Origin: a bacterium
GTDB lineage: Bacteria; Calditrichota; Calditrichia; RBG-13-44-9; J042
Assembly (NCBI GenBank): GCA_015494485.1
Contig: WGBF01000061.1
Span: forward strand, 1 to 16,238
Length of the DNA stretch: 16,238 bases
Reading direction: 5' to 3'
Program-made: the position numbers and the translations under genes
The notes under the pieces: generated by a model
What the model was told of the DNA's origin: nothing
The model's input: only the letters and a program-made list of their open reading frames with translations
Database searches by the model: none
Shown: in pieces, positions 6,832 to 14,870 of the stretch
Numbering within the stretch: the first letter of the stretch is position 1
Layout: every line of letters begins with the position of its first letter

Positions 6832-7806
6832 ATGCAAAAATTACTTGTCACCTTATTATTGCTCTTGGGTATGAATCTTACTGCACAGAGTAACCTCTTC
6901 GCTCTTTCCCAAACCAAATTCCAAAAACTCCCTTCTAAAAAACCGCTGGGTATTGAACAGCATCATCAAGGAACACTGCCGGACACCCTGGGTGTGGGGT
7001 CTGATACGTTACGCACGCAAATTGAAGCGGAGGTAAACCGGCAAAAGGCTACGGTTTTCCCACAACGGATTAAAGAAGCACTTCAAGTCGTTCTGGAAAT
7101 TCAGGGCGCAGTGCAGGCCTTGCAGAAGCATCAAATCGCCGTGGCGCGGGATTCCCTGATCCGGGCGCAACGGAAACTTCAAACGCTTCTGTCCAGGTAC
7201 CCGGATGTCAAGTTCATTCCCATTGATGCAAACGTGGAAGTCATCAACCTTGCGGCTGGGCCGGATACCATTAAAGCGGCCCGGAAACTGGTCAAAGAAC
7301 TCATTGCACAGGGCAAATTACAGGCAGCCCGGAAGCTTCTGGACAACCTGGTCAGCGAAATACGGGTAACGACGACTTATCTTCCTATGGTGACATTCCC
7401 GGAAGCCGTACAAAAAGCGCTGCAGCTCATTCAACAGAAACAGGTGGCCAAAGCCCGGCAAGTATTGGAAGAAGCGTTAGCTACACTGGAAATCCTGGAA
7501 TATGCAATTCCATTACCGGTCATCATTGCCGAATCACTGGTGAGTGAGGCAGCAGCAATTGCAGATTCTTCTGCTGACCTTGCCATCCGGATGCTACAAA
7601 ATGCTCGTCGGCAACTGGAAATAGCCCGTTTATTGGGTTACTCCATGGATAACAACCAATACCAGCATCTACTAACCCAAATTGACCATTTACAGACCGA
7701 ACTTCGGAAAGGCCATCAAACAAAAACACCGTTTCAAAAATTGAAAAAGGATATTCGGGAATTTAAGGAAAGTTTTAAGCGTTCCGGTAAACGGGCTAAA
7801 AAATAA
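6832..7806 (+). CDS. YfdX-family periplasmic stress protein
   Basis: This 324-residue exported protein begins with a signal peptide (about 1-20, MQKLLVTLLLLLGMNLTAQS). A low-complexity linker leads to the helical YfdX domain at about 75-280, recognised by the NVEVINLAAGPD, AARKLLDNLVSEIRV and LPMVTFPEAV segments and by repeated K/Q-A-R-x-L-L helices. A basic, Lys/Arg-rich tail follows (about 290-324). E. coli YfdX is roughly 210 residues, so this version is extended at both ends. In enterobacteria yfdX belongs to the EvgA acid-resistance regulon and recurs in heat/stress tolerance islands; its biochemical role is unsettled, with chaperone-like activity proposed. GGAGG at 6821-6825 is 6 bases before ATG. 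The BON gene follows 43 bases after the stop with its own strong ribosome site, so the two are probably one operon. Confidence 0.85.
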   Translation: MQKLLVTLLLLLGMNLTAQSNLFALSQTKFQKLPSKKPLGIEQHHQGTLPDTLGVGSDTLRTQIEAEVNRQKATVFPQRIKEALQVVLEIQGAVQALQKHQIAVARDSLIRAQRKLQTLLSRYPDVKFIPIDANVEVINLAAGPDTIKAARKLVKELIAQGKLQAARKLLDNLVSEIRVTTTYLPMVTFPEAVQKALQLIQQKQVAKARQVLEEALATLEILEYAIPLPVIIAESLVSEAAAIADSSADLAIRMLQNARRQLEIARLLGYSMDNNQYQHLLTQIDHLQTELRKGHQTKTPFQKLKKDIREFKESFKRSGKRAKK

Positions 7807-7849
7807 AATAATGTATTTTCGTATCAATAAAAACGGAGGAGGGAAACCC

Positions 7850-8587
7850 ATGAAACGGTTTACCTTTATCATCGGTCTTTTTGTGATGATTAGCTTTATG
7901 GTTCCCCTCTCTGGCTGGCAAACTAAGGGTTTGGCAAAACCCAATAGCAAATTGGCAGAAAAGGTGCAGGAAGCTATTGCCAATTACTATCTGGAGAACA
8001 TCGATGTTATCGATATGGGAAATGGAAAAATCCGCCTGGAAGGGAAAGTACGTACATTATATGACAAACTGCGCATTTACGCCATTGTTTCCAAAGTTCC
8101 CGGAGTAAAAATCATTAAAAACAACATTGTGGTTGACACGCCGCCCATACCTGACAAAATCATTGAAGCCAACATTCGTTACGAACTTAAACTAAATGAA
8201 TCCATTCTGGAACCGGAGCGCATTCAGGTAAAAGTTCATAATGGTATTGTTTTTCTGAGCGGTGAAGTAAGCTTTCAGCGGGAAAAAGAAATGGCTGCCA
8301 CCATTGCCAGCTGGCAAAAAGGGGTGCGTGGAATTGTCAACAACATTACGGTGCTTCCGCCTGAAAAAGCCATTAGCGATGAAAACTTGAAAATTATTAT
8401 TCAGCACATTTTACATGACCAGTTTCCGCTGGAAAAATCAGTTTCCTTTACCGTAAAAGACGGTGTAGTTACCCTCACGGGCAATTGCAGTACCCTGTGG
8501 GTAAAAGAAGAAATCCCCAGAAGACTGTTACGCATCCAGGGAATCCGCAAGGTTATTAATAAATTAAACGTTGTTCCCATGGAATAA
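7850..8587 (+). CDS. Exported protein with three BON domains
   Basis: This 245-residue protein has an N-terminal signal peptide (about 1-30, hydrophobic core FTFIIGLFVMISFMV) without a lipobox Cys. Three BON-type modules follow at about 33-100, 104-175 and 179-245. Each has an opening helix, then I/V-x-V-x-x-G-x-V/I-x-L-x-G (GKIRLEGKV, GIVFLSGEV, GVVTLTGNC) and a closing V-x-x-I/V-x-N-x-I/L-x-V (VKIIKNNIVV, VRGIVNNITV, IRKVINKLNV). BON domains bind phospholipid or peptidoglycan-linked surfaces, as in OsmY and DolP, and OsmY-like multi-BON proteins are induced by osmotic and envelope stress. ATG 7850 is chosen over 7811 because GGAGGAGGG lies just ahead of it and the signal peptide then starts correctly. 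It follows the yfdX-like gene and probably works beside it in the periplasm. Confidence 0.88.
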   Translation: MKRFTFIIGLFVMISFMVPLSGWQTKGLAKPNSKLAEKVQEAIANYYLENIDVIDMGNGKIRLEGKVRTLYDKLRIYAIVSKVPGVKIIKNNIVVDTPPIPDKIIEANIRYELKLNESILEPERIQVKVHNGIVFLSGEVSFQREKEMAATIASWQKGVRGIVNNITVLPPEKAISDENLKIIIQHILHDQFPLEKSVSFTVKDGVVTLTGNCSTLWVKEEIPRRLLRIQGIRKVINKLNVVPME

Positions 8588-8666
8588 TTTAAAAAAATAA
8601 AAATCAGTCACTTAGTGCTTTAAACAGAATCTTACTATATAAACGCTAAACGGAGGTTGGTATTCA

Positions 8667-9182
8667 ATGAATGAACAAACACACCATTATACACCGAATG
8701 AACTCAAAAGCATTTTAACTGAACTGGGCAGCGATGACTTTAGCACACGGGTTCATGCCCGGCAGCAAATTGTTTCCATGGGTAAAGATGCAATTGATTA
8801 TCTGGCAGAATATATAACCCACCCAAAACGTCTTTACCGAGTTGAAGTTGTTAAAGCACTAAGTGAGATAAAAGATCCTGCTGCTATCCCCCCTTTGCTG
8901 GAAGCATTTTACGATGATGACCCGGACATTCGCTGGATCGCAGCAGAGGGACTCATCAAACTGGGAAAAGCCAGTTTTATTCCGGTATTGAAAATAATTA
9001 GCAAGGACGCCGGAAACCTGTACGTGCGAAGGGCGGCTTACCATGTCCTGCATCATCTGCGCTTGCTCTTTCCGTACCGGGACAAATTAAATCAGTTGTT
9101 ACAATACTTGAATGCAGATAATATGGAAGAAGCCGCCGCGGACATGGCCGAAGAATTGTTTGAATTGCTAAAAAAGTCTTAA
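8667..9182 (+). CDS. HEAT-repeat protein
   Basis: This 171-residue soluble protein lacks a signal peptide or TM segment. About three to four HEAT-like helical pairs span 15-135. The clearest are YRVEVVKALSEIKDPAAIPP and IRWIAAEGLIKLGKASFIPV, where the R-x-x-A-x-x-A-L spacing and the Asp-Pro turn are typical of PBS-lyase/HEAT repeats. The C-terminus is acidic and helical. Such proteins are scaffolds for protein-protein contact; nothing shows catalysis or a specific partner. GGAGG at 8652-8656 precedes ATG by 10 bases. It lies 79 bases after the BON gene, so it may share that transcript or use a separate promoter. Being cytosolic between envelope genes, it could tether one of the nearby transporters, but that is speculation. 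Confidence 0.85.
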   Translation: MNEQTHHYTPNELKSILTELGSDDFSTRVHARQQIVSMGKDAIDYLAEYITHPKRLYRVEVVKALSEIKDPAAIPPLLEAFYDDDPDIRWIAAEGLIKLGKASFIPVLKIISKDAGNLYVRRAAYHVLHHLRLLFPYRDKLNQLLQYLNADNMEEAAADMAEELFELLKKS

Positions 9183-9314
9183 ACGTAACTAAATGTACCA
9201 TCGGGTTTGTTTTTAAATGAAATATTTTGAACTGCATAATCCCGGCAGTACGTATTGAGTTTCTTAAAATGAAGCGGATTGCGGTAACAATATATTTCAC
9301 GAGGAATAATCAAA

Positions 9315-10697
9315 ATGGCACAAACAGGTAGCGAAAAACTGGGGTTGAAGGAACTGATTGCCATGGGCGTTGGTGGGATGGTTGGCGGGGGCATTTTTTC
9401 GGTACTGGGACTATCTGTCGGCATGGCAGGGCATGCTGCCCCTATTGCCTTTGCACTGGGAGGTTTTATTGCCTTACTAACGGGATATTCATACTCAAAA
9501 TTGGGTCTGGCATTCCGTTCCGATGGCGGTAGCTTTACCTACATGGAAAAAAGCGTAAAAAATCAAAACATCGCTGCAATTGGGGGCTGGATGCTCCTGG
9601 TTGGCTACATTGGTACCATGGCTTTATATGCTTATACCTTTGGGGTTTATGGTGCCGCTATGCCCAATTTAACACCGGAACAAACGCGTGCATTTCACCA
9701 TTTTCTGGAAAGTTTTATTTTACTGTTATTTTTGGGGATAAATCTCTATGGCATCCGCGCTGCAGGGGAGACGGAAGTTCTTATTGTGTTAACGAAAGTT
9801 ATTATCCTAGCCTTGTTCACCGGCATCGGAATATTCTTTGTTCGCCCGGAAAATATGCTTCCGGTATTCAACAAAAGCGCTACCAGCATTTTAATGGGAG
9901 CAGCTCTAATTTTTGTTGCTTACGAAGGCTTTGAGCTCATTCCTAATGCCGTAAACGAAATGAAACACCCCACGCGGGATTTACCGCGCAGCATGATGAT
10001 TTCCATTATTATTACCCTGACAATTTACATCCTGGTGGCCATTGTTGCCATCGGCAATTTAACACCCGAGGAAATTGCCAGAGCCAAAGAATATGCCCTT
10101 GCGGAGGCCGCCCGACCGTTTTTGGGACAGGCCGGCTTTACCCTCATCGGATTGGGAGCGTTGCTTTCGACAGCTTCGGCCATTAATGCAACATTATTTG
10201 GTACTGCCCGATTGGCCATGGTTATGGCACAGGAAAAAGATCTACCCCGGATTTTTTCCTTCCGGGAGCGTACAAAAGACATTCCGTGGGTTAGCCTGGT
10301 TGTTTTAACCGCAATTACCCTCGTATTTGTAAATGTTGCTGATTTATCGCTCATTTCTTCATTTGCCAGCTCAACATTTTTGCTAATCTTTGTTTTTATT
10401 AATTATTCTGCACTGCGCTTATACCGAAAAATTCACAGCAAGCTTATCTGGCCCCTGCTGGGGATGGTTTTTTCCCTGCTGTCCTGGGTTATTTTAATTG
10501 TGTATCTGGCCCAACAAGATCGCGCAGGATTGTACTGGATTGGCGGGTTTTATCTGGCTATTATCATTGCAGAAATTATGTTTAGTGAACGGCGCTTTAT
10601 TTACATTTTTAGAGAAAAACCCGCCTGGAAAAAGCGATTGGAAGCCTATGAGCACCGAAAGAAGAAAAATTCCAATAGTTCAAAAAGCAACGGATAA
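9315..10697 (+). CDS. APC-superfamily amino acid permease
   Basis: This 460-residue membrane protein has about twelve hydrophobic segments. The first helix carries the APC substrate-binding unwound motif GVGGMVGGGIFSVLG (17-31). Later landmarks are the YSKLGLAFRSDGGSFTY loop, AYEGFELIPNAVNEMKHPTRDLPRS near the sixth helix and its loop, and NATLFGTARLAMVMAQEKDLP near helix eight, all typical of amino acid/polyamine permeases. The C-terminal tail is short and Lys-rich. Substrates are usually neutral or basic amino acids or polyamines with cation coupling; none can be fixed here, and no amino acid decarboxylase is adjacent. GAGG at 9301-9304 precedes ATG by 10 bases. The HdeD-like gene starts 26 bases after the stop, so the two form an operon. 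The 132 bases upstream hold no convincing promoter motif that I could identify. Confidence 0.9.
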   Translation: MAQTGSEKLGLKELIAMGVGGMVGGGIFSVLGLSVGMAGHAAPIAFALGGFIALLTGYSYSKLGLAFRSDGGSFTYMEKSVKNQNIAAIGGWMLLVGYIGTMALYAYTFGVYGAAMPNLTPEQTRAFHHFLESFILLLFLGINLYGIRAAGETEVLIVLTKVIILALFTGIGIFFVRPENMLPVFNKSATSILMGAALIFVAYEGFELIPNAVNEMKHPTRDLPRSMMISIIITLTIYILVAIVAIGNLTPEEIARAKEYALAEAARPFLGQAGFTLIGLGALLSTASAINATLFGTARLAMVMAQEKDLPRIFSFRERTKDIPWVSLVVLTAITLVFVNVADLSLISSFASSTFLLIFVFINYSALRLYRKIHSKLIWPLLGMVFSLLSWVILIVYLAQQDRAGLYWIGGFYLAIIIAEIMFSERRFIYIFREKPAWKKRLEAYEHRKKKNSNSSKSNG

Positions 10698-10723
10698 TAT
10701 TGTTCCATCAAAAGGAGGCCGTT

Positions 10724-11266
10724 ATGGATACCTATTTTGTAAGCAGTGATTTTATTAAACAATTTCGGCGTTATTCTATTGTTTCCGGTATATTACTCAT
10801 TATTGCGGGTATTCTGGGTATTTTGTTACCACAACTGATGTCGCTAACGGTTTCAATTTTCGTTGGGTGGTTGTTTATTTTTAGCGGATTGATCTCCGGC
10901 TACCATGTAATTCGCAGTTATCGTAAAAATTGGGTAGCGTGGTTTAAACCTGTACTTTTACTGGTATTGGGCATATTGTTTTTACTCTTTCCTACCGCAT
11001 CCATTGCCGCTTTGGGTCTCCTGCTGGTTGTCTATTTTTTGCTGGATACTTTTGCCGGTTTTGCTGCAGCCCATGAATTGAAGGGCCATAAGGGACGGAT
11101 CTGGATGATTTTGAATGCCATCCTCTCTCTGATTCTGGCTATTATCTTTTTAATTGGTTGGCCCATCAGTTCCATCTGGTTAGTAGGACTATTTATTGGC
11201 ATTAGCTTGTTAATGGATGGTATCGTTTTGCTAACACTGGGTCTGGCTATTCATCCGGCAGATTAA
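10724..11266 (+). CDS. HdeD/DUF308-family membrane protein
   Basis: This 180-residue protein has six hydrophobic helices arranged as three hairpins, the DUF308/HdeD layout. Typical segments are YSIVSGILLIIAGILGILLP, VSIFVGWLFIFSGLISGYH and FLLFPTASIAALGLLLVVYF, and length matches the family (about 180-200). In E. coli HdeD is an inner-membrane protein of the acid-fitness island needed for acid resistance at high cell density; its mechanism is unknown, so the label is family-level only. ATG 10724 is preferred over 10700 because AAAGGAGG (10711-10718) lies 5 bases ahead. It follows the permease by 26 bases. The proton ATPase gene begins 119 bases downstream, after a spacer with a hairpin. Confidence 0.87.
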   Translation: MDTYFVSSDFIKQFRRYSIVSGILLIIAGILGILLPQLMSLTVSIFVGWLFIFSGLISGYHVIRSYRKNWVAWFKPVLLLVLGILFLLFPTASIAALGLLLVVYFLLDTFAGFAAAHELKGHKGRIWMILNAILSLILAIIFLIGWPISSIWLVGLFIGISLLMDGIVLLTLGLAIHPAD

Positions 11267-11352
11267 AATTGTTATATAAAATATGAATCGGCTATTTATT
11301 AATACGTTAAACATTCGTACTTTGAAAAAAGAACTATGGCGAACGTGCTAAA

Positions 11353-11374
11353 GGGATATGCAGTATCATATCCC
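11353..11374 (+). promoter_or_regulatory. Hairpin/inverted repeat abutting the H+-ATPase ribosome site
   Basis: GGGATATG (11353-11360) and CATATCCC (11367-11374) form perfect 8-base arms around a 6-base loop. The second arm ends directly before the Shine-Dalgarno GGGAGG (11375-11380). In RNA it would form a stem abutting the ribosome site; in DNA it could be an operator. Being so close to the start codon, it probably acts on translation or mRNA stability, or as a repressor site. No T-run follows, so it is not a terminator. Confidence 0.5.
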
Positions 11375-11385
11375 GGGAGGTGAAC

Positions 11386-14031
11386 ATGGCAAAATCCAGC
11401 GAAGAATTCCAGAAGCTTTCCATTGAAGAAACGTTAAAATACCTGAAAACAGACCCCAAAACCGGTTTAAGCAGCGAAGAGGTTCAAAAACGGCTGAAAC
11501 AATACGGCCCCAATGAAATTCCCGAAAAAGAAGAAAGTACTCTGCACCGCATTTTTCGCCGTTTTTGGGGGCCCATCCCCTGGATGATTGAAGCCGCGGC
11601 CATTCTTTCTGCATTGGTGCACAAATGGGAAGATTTTGGCATTATTACCACCCTGCTATTTGTAAATGCGTTCATGGACTTCTGGCAGGAAAGCAAAGCG
11701 TTAAATGCCCTGAAAGTTTTAAAAGAAAAACTTGCCCGTCGGGCGTTGGTTTTGCGGGATGGCAAATTTCAGGAAATCAATGCGCGGGAGCTGGTTCCCG
11801 GGGATATTGTGAAAATTAAAATTGGAGAAATCCTTCCCGCGGATGTAAAACTAATCGAAGGTGATTTTCTGCAGGTGGATCAATCCGCGCTTACCGGTGA
11901 ATCCCTCCCCGTATCCAAAAAAGCCGGTGATATTGCCTATGCTAACTCCATCGCCAAACAGGGCGAAATGATTGCCGTGGTTATTAGCACCGGCTTGAAT
12001 ACGTATTTCGGCAAAACGGTGGCGCTGGTTGCCAAGGCCGAAAAAGAACAGCGTAGTCATTTCCAGAAAATGGTAATTAAGATTGGGAATTACCTTATCA
12101 TCATCACCCTTATTATGGCAGCCATTATTTTATTGGCAGCGTTGTACCGCCATGAGAACATGCTGGAAATTTTGCGTTTTACGATGGTGCTTACGGTAGC
12201 GGCTATTCCGGTGGCCCTCCCGGCAGTGCTTACGGTAACCATGGCAATCGGTGCCATGACTTTAGCCAAAAAACAGGCAATTGTTAGCCGACTGGCTGCC
12301 ATTGAGGAACTGGCCGGTACGGATATTTTGTGTTCCGACAAAACCGGAACCCTTACCAAGAATAAAATGACAGTTGGTGATCCGGTTGTTTTTGGCAATT
12401 ATAACGTGGAAGACCTGATGATTTACGCGGCACTTGCCTCCCGGGAAGAAAATAACGATCCCATCGAAGTGCCTATTTTCGAATACCTCAAAAAACATCA
12501 CCTGTATGAAAAATTAAAACAGTACCAGCAGGAAAAATTCAAACCATTTGACCCAATCATCAAGCGTACAGAAGCAACAATAACGGTACAGGGAAAGCGG
12601 TTTTACGTTGTAAAAGGGGCTCCTCAGGTTATTCTTGAATTGTGCGGCAAATATGCGGATCCGAACGTGGTAATGAAACCGGTAAACGAATTTGCCGAAA
12701 AAGGCTATCGGACACTGGGCGTGGCGATTAAAAACGAAGGGGAAAAGGATTTTCAATATGTGGGGCTTATTCCCCTGTTTGATCCCCCACGGGATGACGC
12801 TCCGGCAACCATCGCCGAAGCACGTCGGTTGGGACTGGATATTAAAATGGTCACCGGAGATAATCTGGCAATTGCCAAACAAATTGCTTTAAAGCTGGGG
12901 CTTGAGCCGAACATTATCCCGGCTGATGAACTCCGAAAAGGCAGCCGAAATCAGTTTTTTGAATTACTAAAAACGTTTGCCAGAATTCTGGTTCAGAAAC
13001 TAAATCCAAAAGTAACACCGGAAAAAGCCGAAAAACTGGCAAATGAAGTCAGCGCCGAATTAGAAGAGCAGTTTAGCAAAGCCGATCAAAACATTTCAGC
13101 AGGCTTTATCAAAATTCATGAATCGGAACTGATTGAAAAAATTGAGCAAGCCAGCGGTTTTGCCCAGGTATTTCCGGAAGACAAATACTTAATTGTTGAT
13201 AAACTGCAGAAAGCCGACCATATCGTGGCGATGACCGGAGACGGTGTGAACGACGCACCGGCCTTGAAAAAAGCCGATGCCGGTATTGCCGTTTCCGGTG
13301 CAACGGATGCTGCCCGTGCGGCGGCAGACCTGGTGCTGTTAGCACCCGGAATTTCTACCATTGTCGATGCTATTAAAACCGCCCGGATTATTTTTGAGCG
13401 CATGAAAAGCTACGCGATTTTTCGTGTAGCTGAAACCATTCGGGTCATTTTATTTATGACCCTTTCCATCATGGTGTTTAATTTTTATCCCCTTACGGCA
13501 CTAATGATTGTTATTTTAGCATTGTTGAATGATATTCCCATCCTTGCCATTGCGTATGATAACACTAAAATTGATGAAAAACCCGTCCGATGGGACAACC
13601 GGGAGCTTCTGGGCCTCTCCACCCTTCTGGGTATAGCGGGTGTAATTTCATCCTTTCTCATCTTTTTTCTGCTGGAAACGTACACAGATTTTTCCACAGA
13701 GATGATTCAGGCCATAATCTTTGCCAAAATGGTTGTTGCCGGGCATGGCACCATTTACAATACCCGCACTACGGACTGGTTCTGGAAAAAGCCTTATCCA
13801 TCCTGGACGTTATTTTTAGCGACGTTTTCCAGTCGGGTATTGGGTACCCTGATGGCCGTGTACGGTATTTTTGTACCGGCGGTTGGCTGGAAATGGGCCG
13901 GCATTGTTTGGGCGTATGCCATGACCTGGTTTGTGTTTAATGATATTGTAAAAGTGATATTCTACCGTTATCTCATAAAAGAGAATAAGCTGTTTAAATT
14001 TTTCCACATGAAATTTCATGAGGAATCCTGA
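11386..14031 (+). CDS. Plasma-membrane proton-exporting P-type ATPase (P3A)
   Basis: This 881-residue pump resembles plant and fungal Pma1/AHA enzymes, which export H+ using ATP. Motifs in order are TGES (170-173, actuator), PVALPAVLTVTMAIGAM in TM4, phosphorylation site CSDKTGTLTKNKM (Asp318), KGAPQ (nucleotide binding), TGDGVNDAPALKKADAGIAV, and the P3A-type stretch ATDAARAAADLVLLAPG. TM6 has ALLND with Asp716 at the position of the AHA2 proton acceptor Asp684. The C-terminus ends about 25 residues after the last helix, so the autoinhibitory R-domain of plant enzymes is absent. A charged helical insertion of about 50 residues (about 519-572) lies between GDNLAIAKQ and FAQVFPEDKY. ATG 11386 is chosen over GTG 11380, which overlaps GGGAGG. 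The gene follows the HdeD-like gene; it would protect against acid or energise proton-coupled carriers. Confidence 0.93.
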   Translation: MAKSSEEFQKLSIEETLKYLKTDPKTGLSSEEVQKRLKQYGPNEIPEKEESTLHRIFRRFWGPIPWMIEAAAILSALVHKWEDFGIITTLLFVNAFMDFWQESKALNALKVLKEKLARRALVLRDGKFQEINARELVPGDIVKIKIGEILPADVKLIEGDFLQVDQSALTGESLPVSKKAGDIAYANSIAKQGEMIAVVISTGLNTYFGKTVALVAKAEKEQRSHFQKMVIKIGNYLIIITLIMAAIILLAALYRHENMLEILRFTMVLTVAAIPVALPAVLTVTMAIGAMTLAKKQAIVSRLAAIEELAGTDILCSDKTGTLTKNKMTVGDPVVFGNYNVEDLMIYAALASREENNDPIEVPIFEYLKKHHLYEKLKQYQQEKFKPFDPIIKRTEATITVQGKRFYVVKGAPQVILELCGKYADPNVVMKPVNEFAEKGYRTLGVAIKNEGEKDFQYVGLIPLFDPPRDDAPATIAEARRLGLDIKMVTGDNLAIAKQIALKLGLEPNIIPADELRKGSRNQFFELLKTFARILVQKLNPKVTPEKAEKLANEVSAELEEQFSKADQNISAGFIKIHESELIEKIEQASGFAQVFPEDKYLIVDKLQKADHIVAMTGDGVNDAPALKKADAGIAVSGATDAARAAADLVLLAPGISTIVDAIKTARIIFERMKSYAIFRVAETIRVILFMTLSIMVFNFYPLTALMIVILALLNDIPILAIAYDNTKIDEKPVRWDNRELLGLSTLLGIAGVISSFLIFFLLETYTDFSTEMIQAIIFAKMVVAGHGTIYNTRTTDWFWKKPYPSWTLFLATFSSRVLGTLMAVYGIFVPAVGWKWAGIVWAYAMTWFVFNDIVKVIFYRYLIKENKLFKFFHMKFHEES

Positions 14032-14087
14032 TTTTGAATCATTAATCCGTCTGGGATAATTCCAGTACGAAGAACACGATTCGTTTT

Positions 14088-14870
14088 ATGATAAAAAAGC
14101 TCATTACCACGATCGGTCATTTTGCGGCCCTCTATTTTCAGCAATTGGGGCGCCTGACCATTTTAAGCGTTCAAAGCTTTCTGGCTATTCGAAAGGCGCC
14201 CCGGTATCTCAGCCAAATTATTGATGCGTTTGTGTACATTGGCCGATATTCCATCCCCATCATTATTATTACATCCGCTTTTATGGGATTGGTGTTGGGG
14301 GTACAAATTGGTACCCAGATTAGCCCCGAAACACCACGCTGGGCGGAAGGCGGCTTAATTCTGAGGGCTATTTTACTGGAAATGGGGCCCGTCGTTACCG
14401 GTTTGATTCTTGCCGGGCGGGTTTCTTCAGGGATTGCCTCTGAAATTGGGGCCATGAAAGTTACCGAACAAATTGACGCCCTCCGTACCACTGCTATTAA
14501 TCCGGTGGAATTTCTGGTAATGCCACGGCTGGTTGCTGGCATGATTGCCATTCCAGTGCTGGTCATTTACGCCGATACCATCGCTATTTTTTCCGGATTT
14601 GTTTCTTCCTACTTCACCATCGATTTAACCTGGACTGGTTTTGTGAAAGGCATGCGGCACGTATTTGTAGCCACAGATGTGTACACCAGTATTATTAAAG
14701 GCTTTATTTTTGGCATCGCCATTACCCTGTTTGGGTGCTATTTTGGTATGGAAACCGGGCACGGTGCGCGGGGCGTGGGTAAAGCCACAACCCACGCCGT
14801 GGTATGGGCATCTATTATCATATTAATTCTGGATTACATTATTTCAGCGGTGTTGTTTTTTATATGGTAG
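14088..14870 (+). CDS. mlaE: Mla-type ABC transporter permease (MlaE family)
   Basis: This 260-residue inner-membrane permease of the MlaE/TrgD1 family has five to six hydrophobic helices. The family core is visible: SIPIIIITSAFMGLVLGVQ near 60-80, the stretch from LILRAILLEMGPVVTGLILAG to RVSSGIASEIGAMKVTEQID near 90-135, and INPVEFLVMPRLVAG after it. With the MlaF ATPase and the MCE protein MlaD it moves phospholipid between the inner membrane and the periplasm to keep the outer membrane asymmetric. Length matches E. coli MlaE. No clear ribosome site precedes the ATG. The gene lies 56 bases after the ATPase and overlaps mlaF by 7 bases, so it heads an mlaEFD operon; read-through from the ATPase gene is possible because I see no terminator between them. 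Confidence 0.93.
   Translation: MIKKLITTIGHFAALYFQQLGRLTILSVQSFLAIRKAPRYLSQIIDAFVYIGRYSIPIIIITSAFMGLVLGVQIGTQISPETPRWAEGGLILRAILLEMGPVVTGLILAGRVSSGIASEIGAMKVTEQIDALRTTAINPVEFLVMPRLVAGMIAIPVLVIYADTIAIFSGFVSSYFTIDLTWTGFVKGMRHVFVATDVYTSIIKGFIFGIAITLFGCYFGMETGHGARGVGKATTHAVVWASIIILILDYIISAVLFFIW

Noticed and set aside
8609..8617. Short dyad CACTTAGTG before the HEAT-repeat gene, resembling the core of the 6751 palindrome
   Set aside because: It has only four-base arms with one central base, too short to claim a second operator.
9243..9260. Possible -24/-12 promoter upstream of the APC permease (CGGCAG...TTGA)
   Set aside because: GG is not followed by GC at ten bases; the only TTG is one base out of register and lacks the C.
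6832..11266. Transmissible locus of stress tolerance (tLST) island
   Set aside because: YfdX and HdeD families are shared, but ClpG, Hsp20, FtsH, KefB and DegP-like genes and mobility genes are all missing, so the label does not apply.
12090..13403. Several minus-strand open frames across the ATPase gene
   Set aside because: They are antisense shadows of a well-supported gene, lack ribosome sites and show no recognisable domains.
14007..14020. Perfect palindrome CATGAAATTTCATG at the end of the ATPase gene
   Set aside because: It lies inside codons for the C-terminal HMKFHE segment; an AT-rich 14-mer of this kind can arise by chance and has no promoter context.
14067..14084. Five-base hairpin before mlaE followed by three Ts
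   Set aside because: The stem is too short to be a credible terminator between the ATPase and mlaE.
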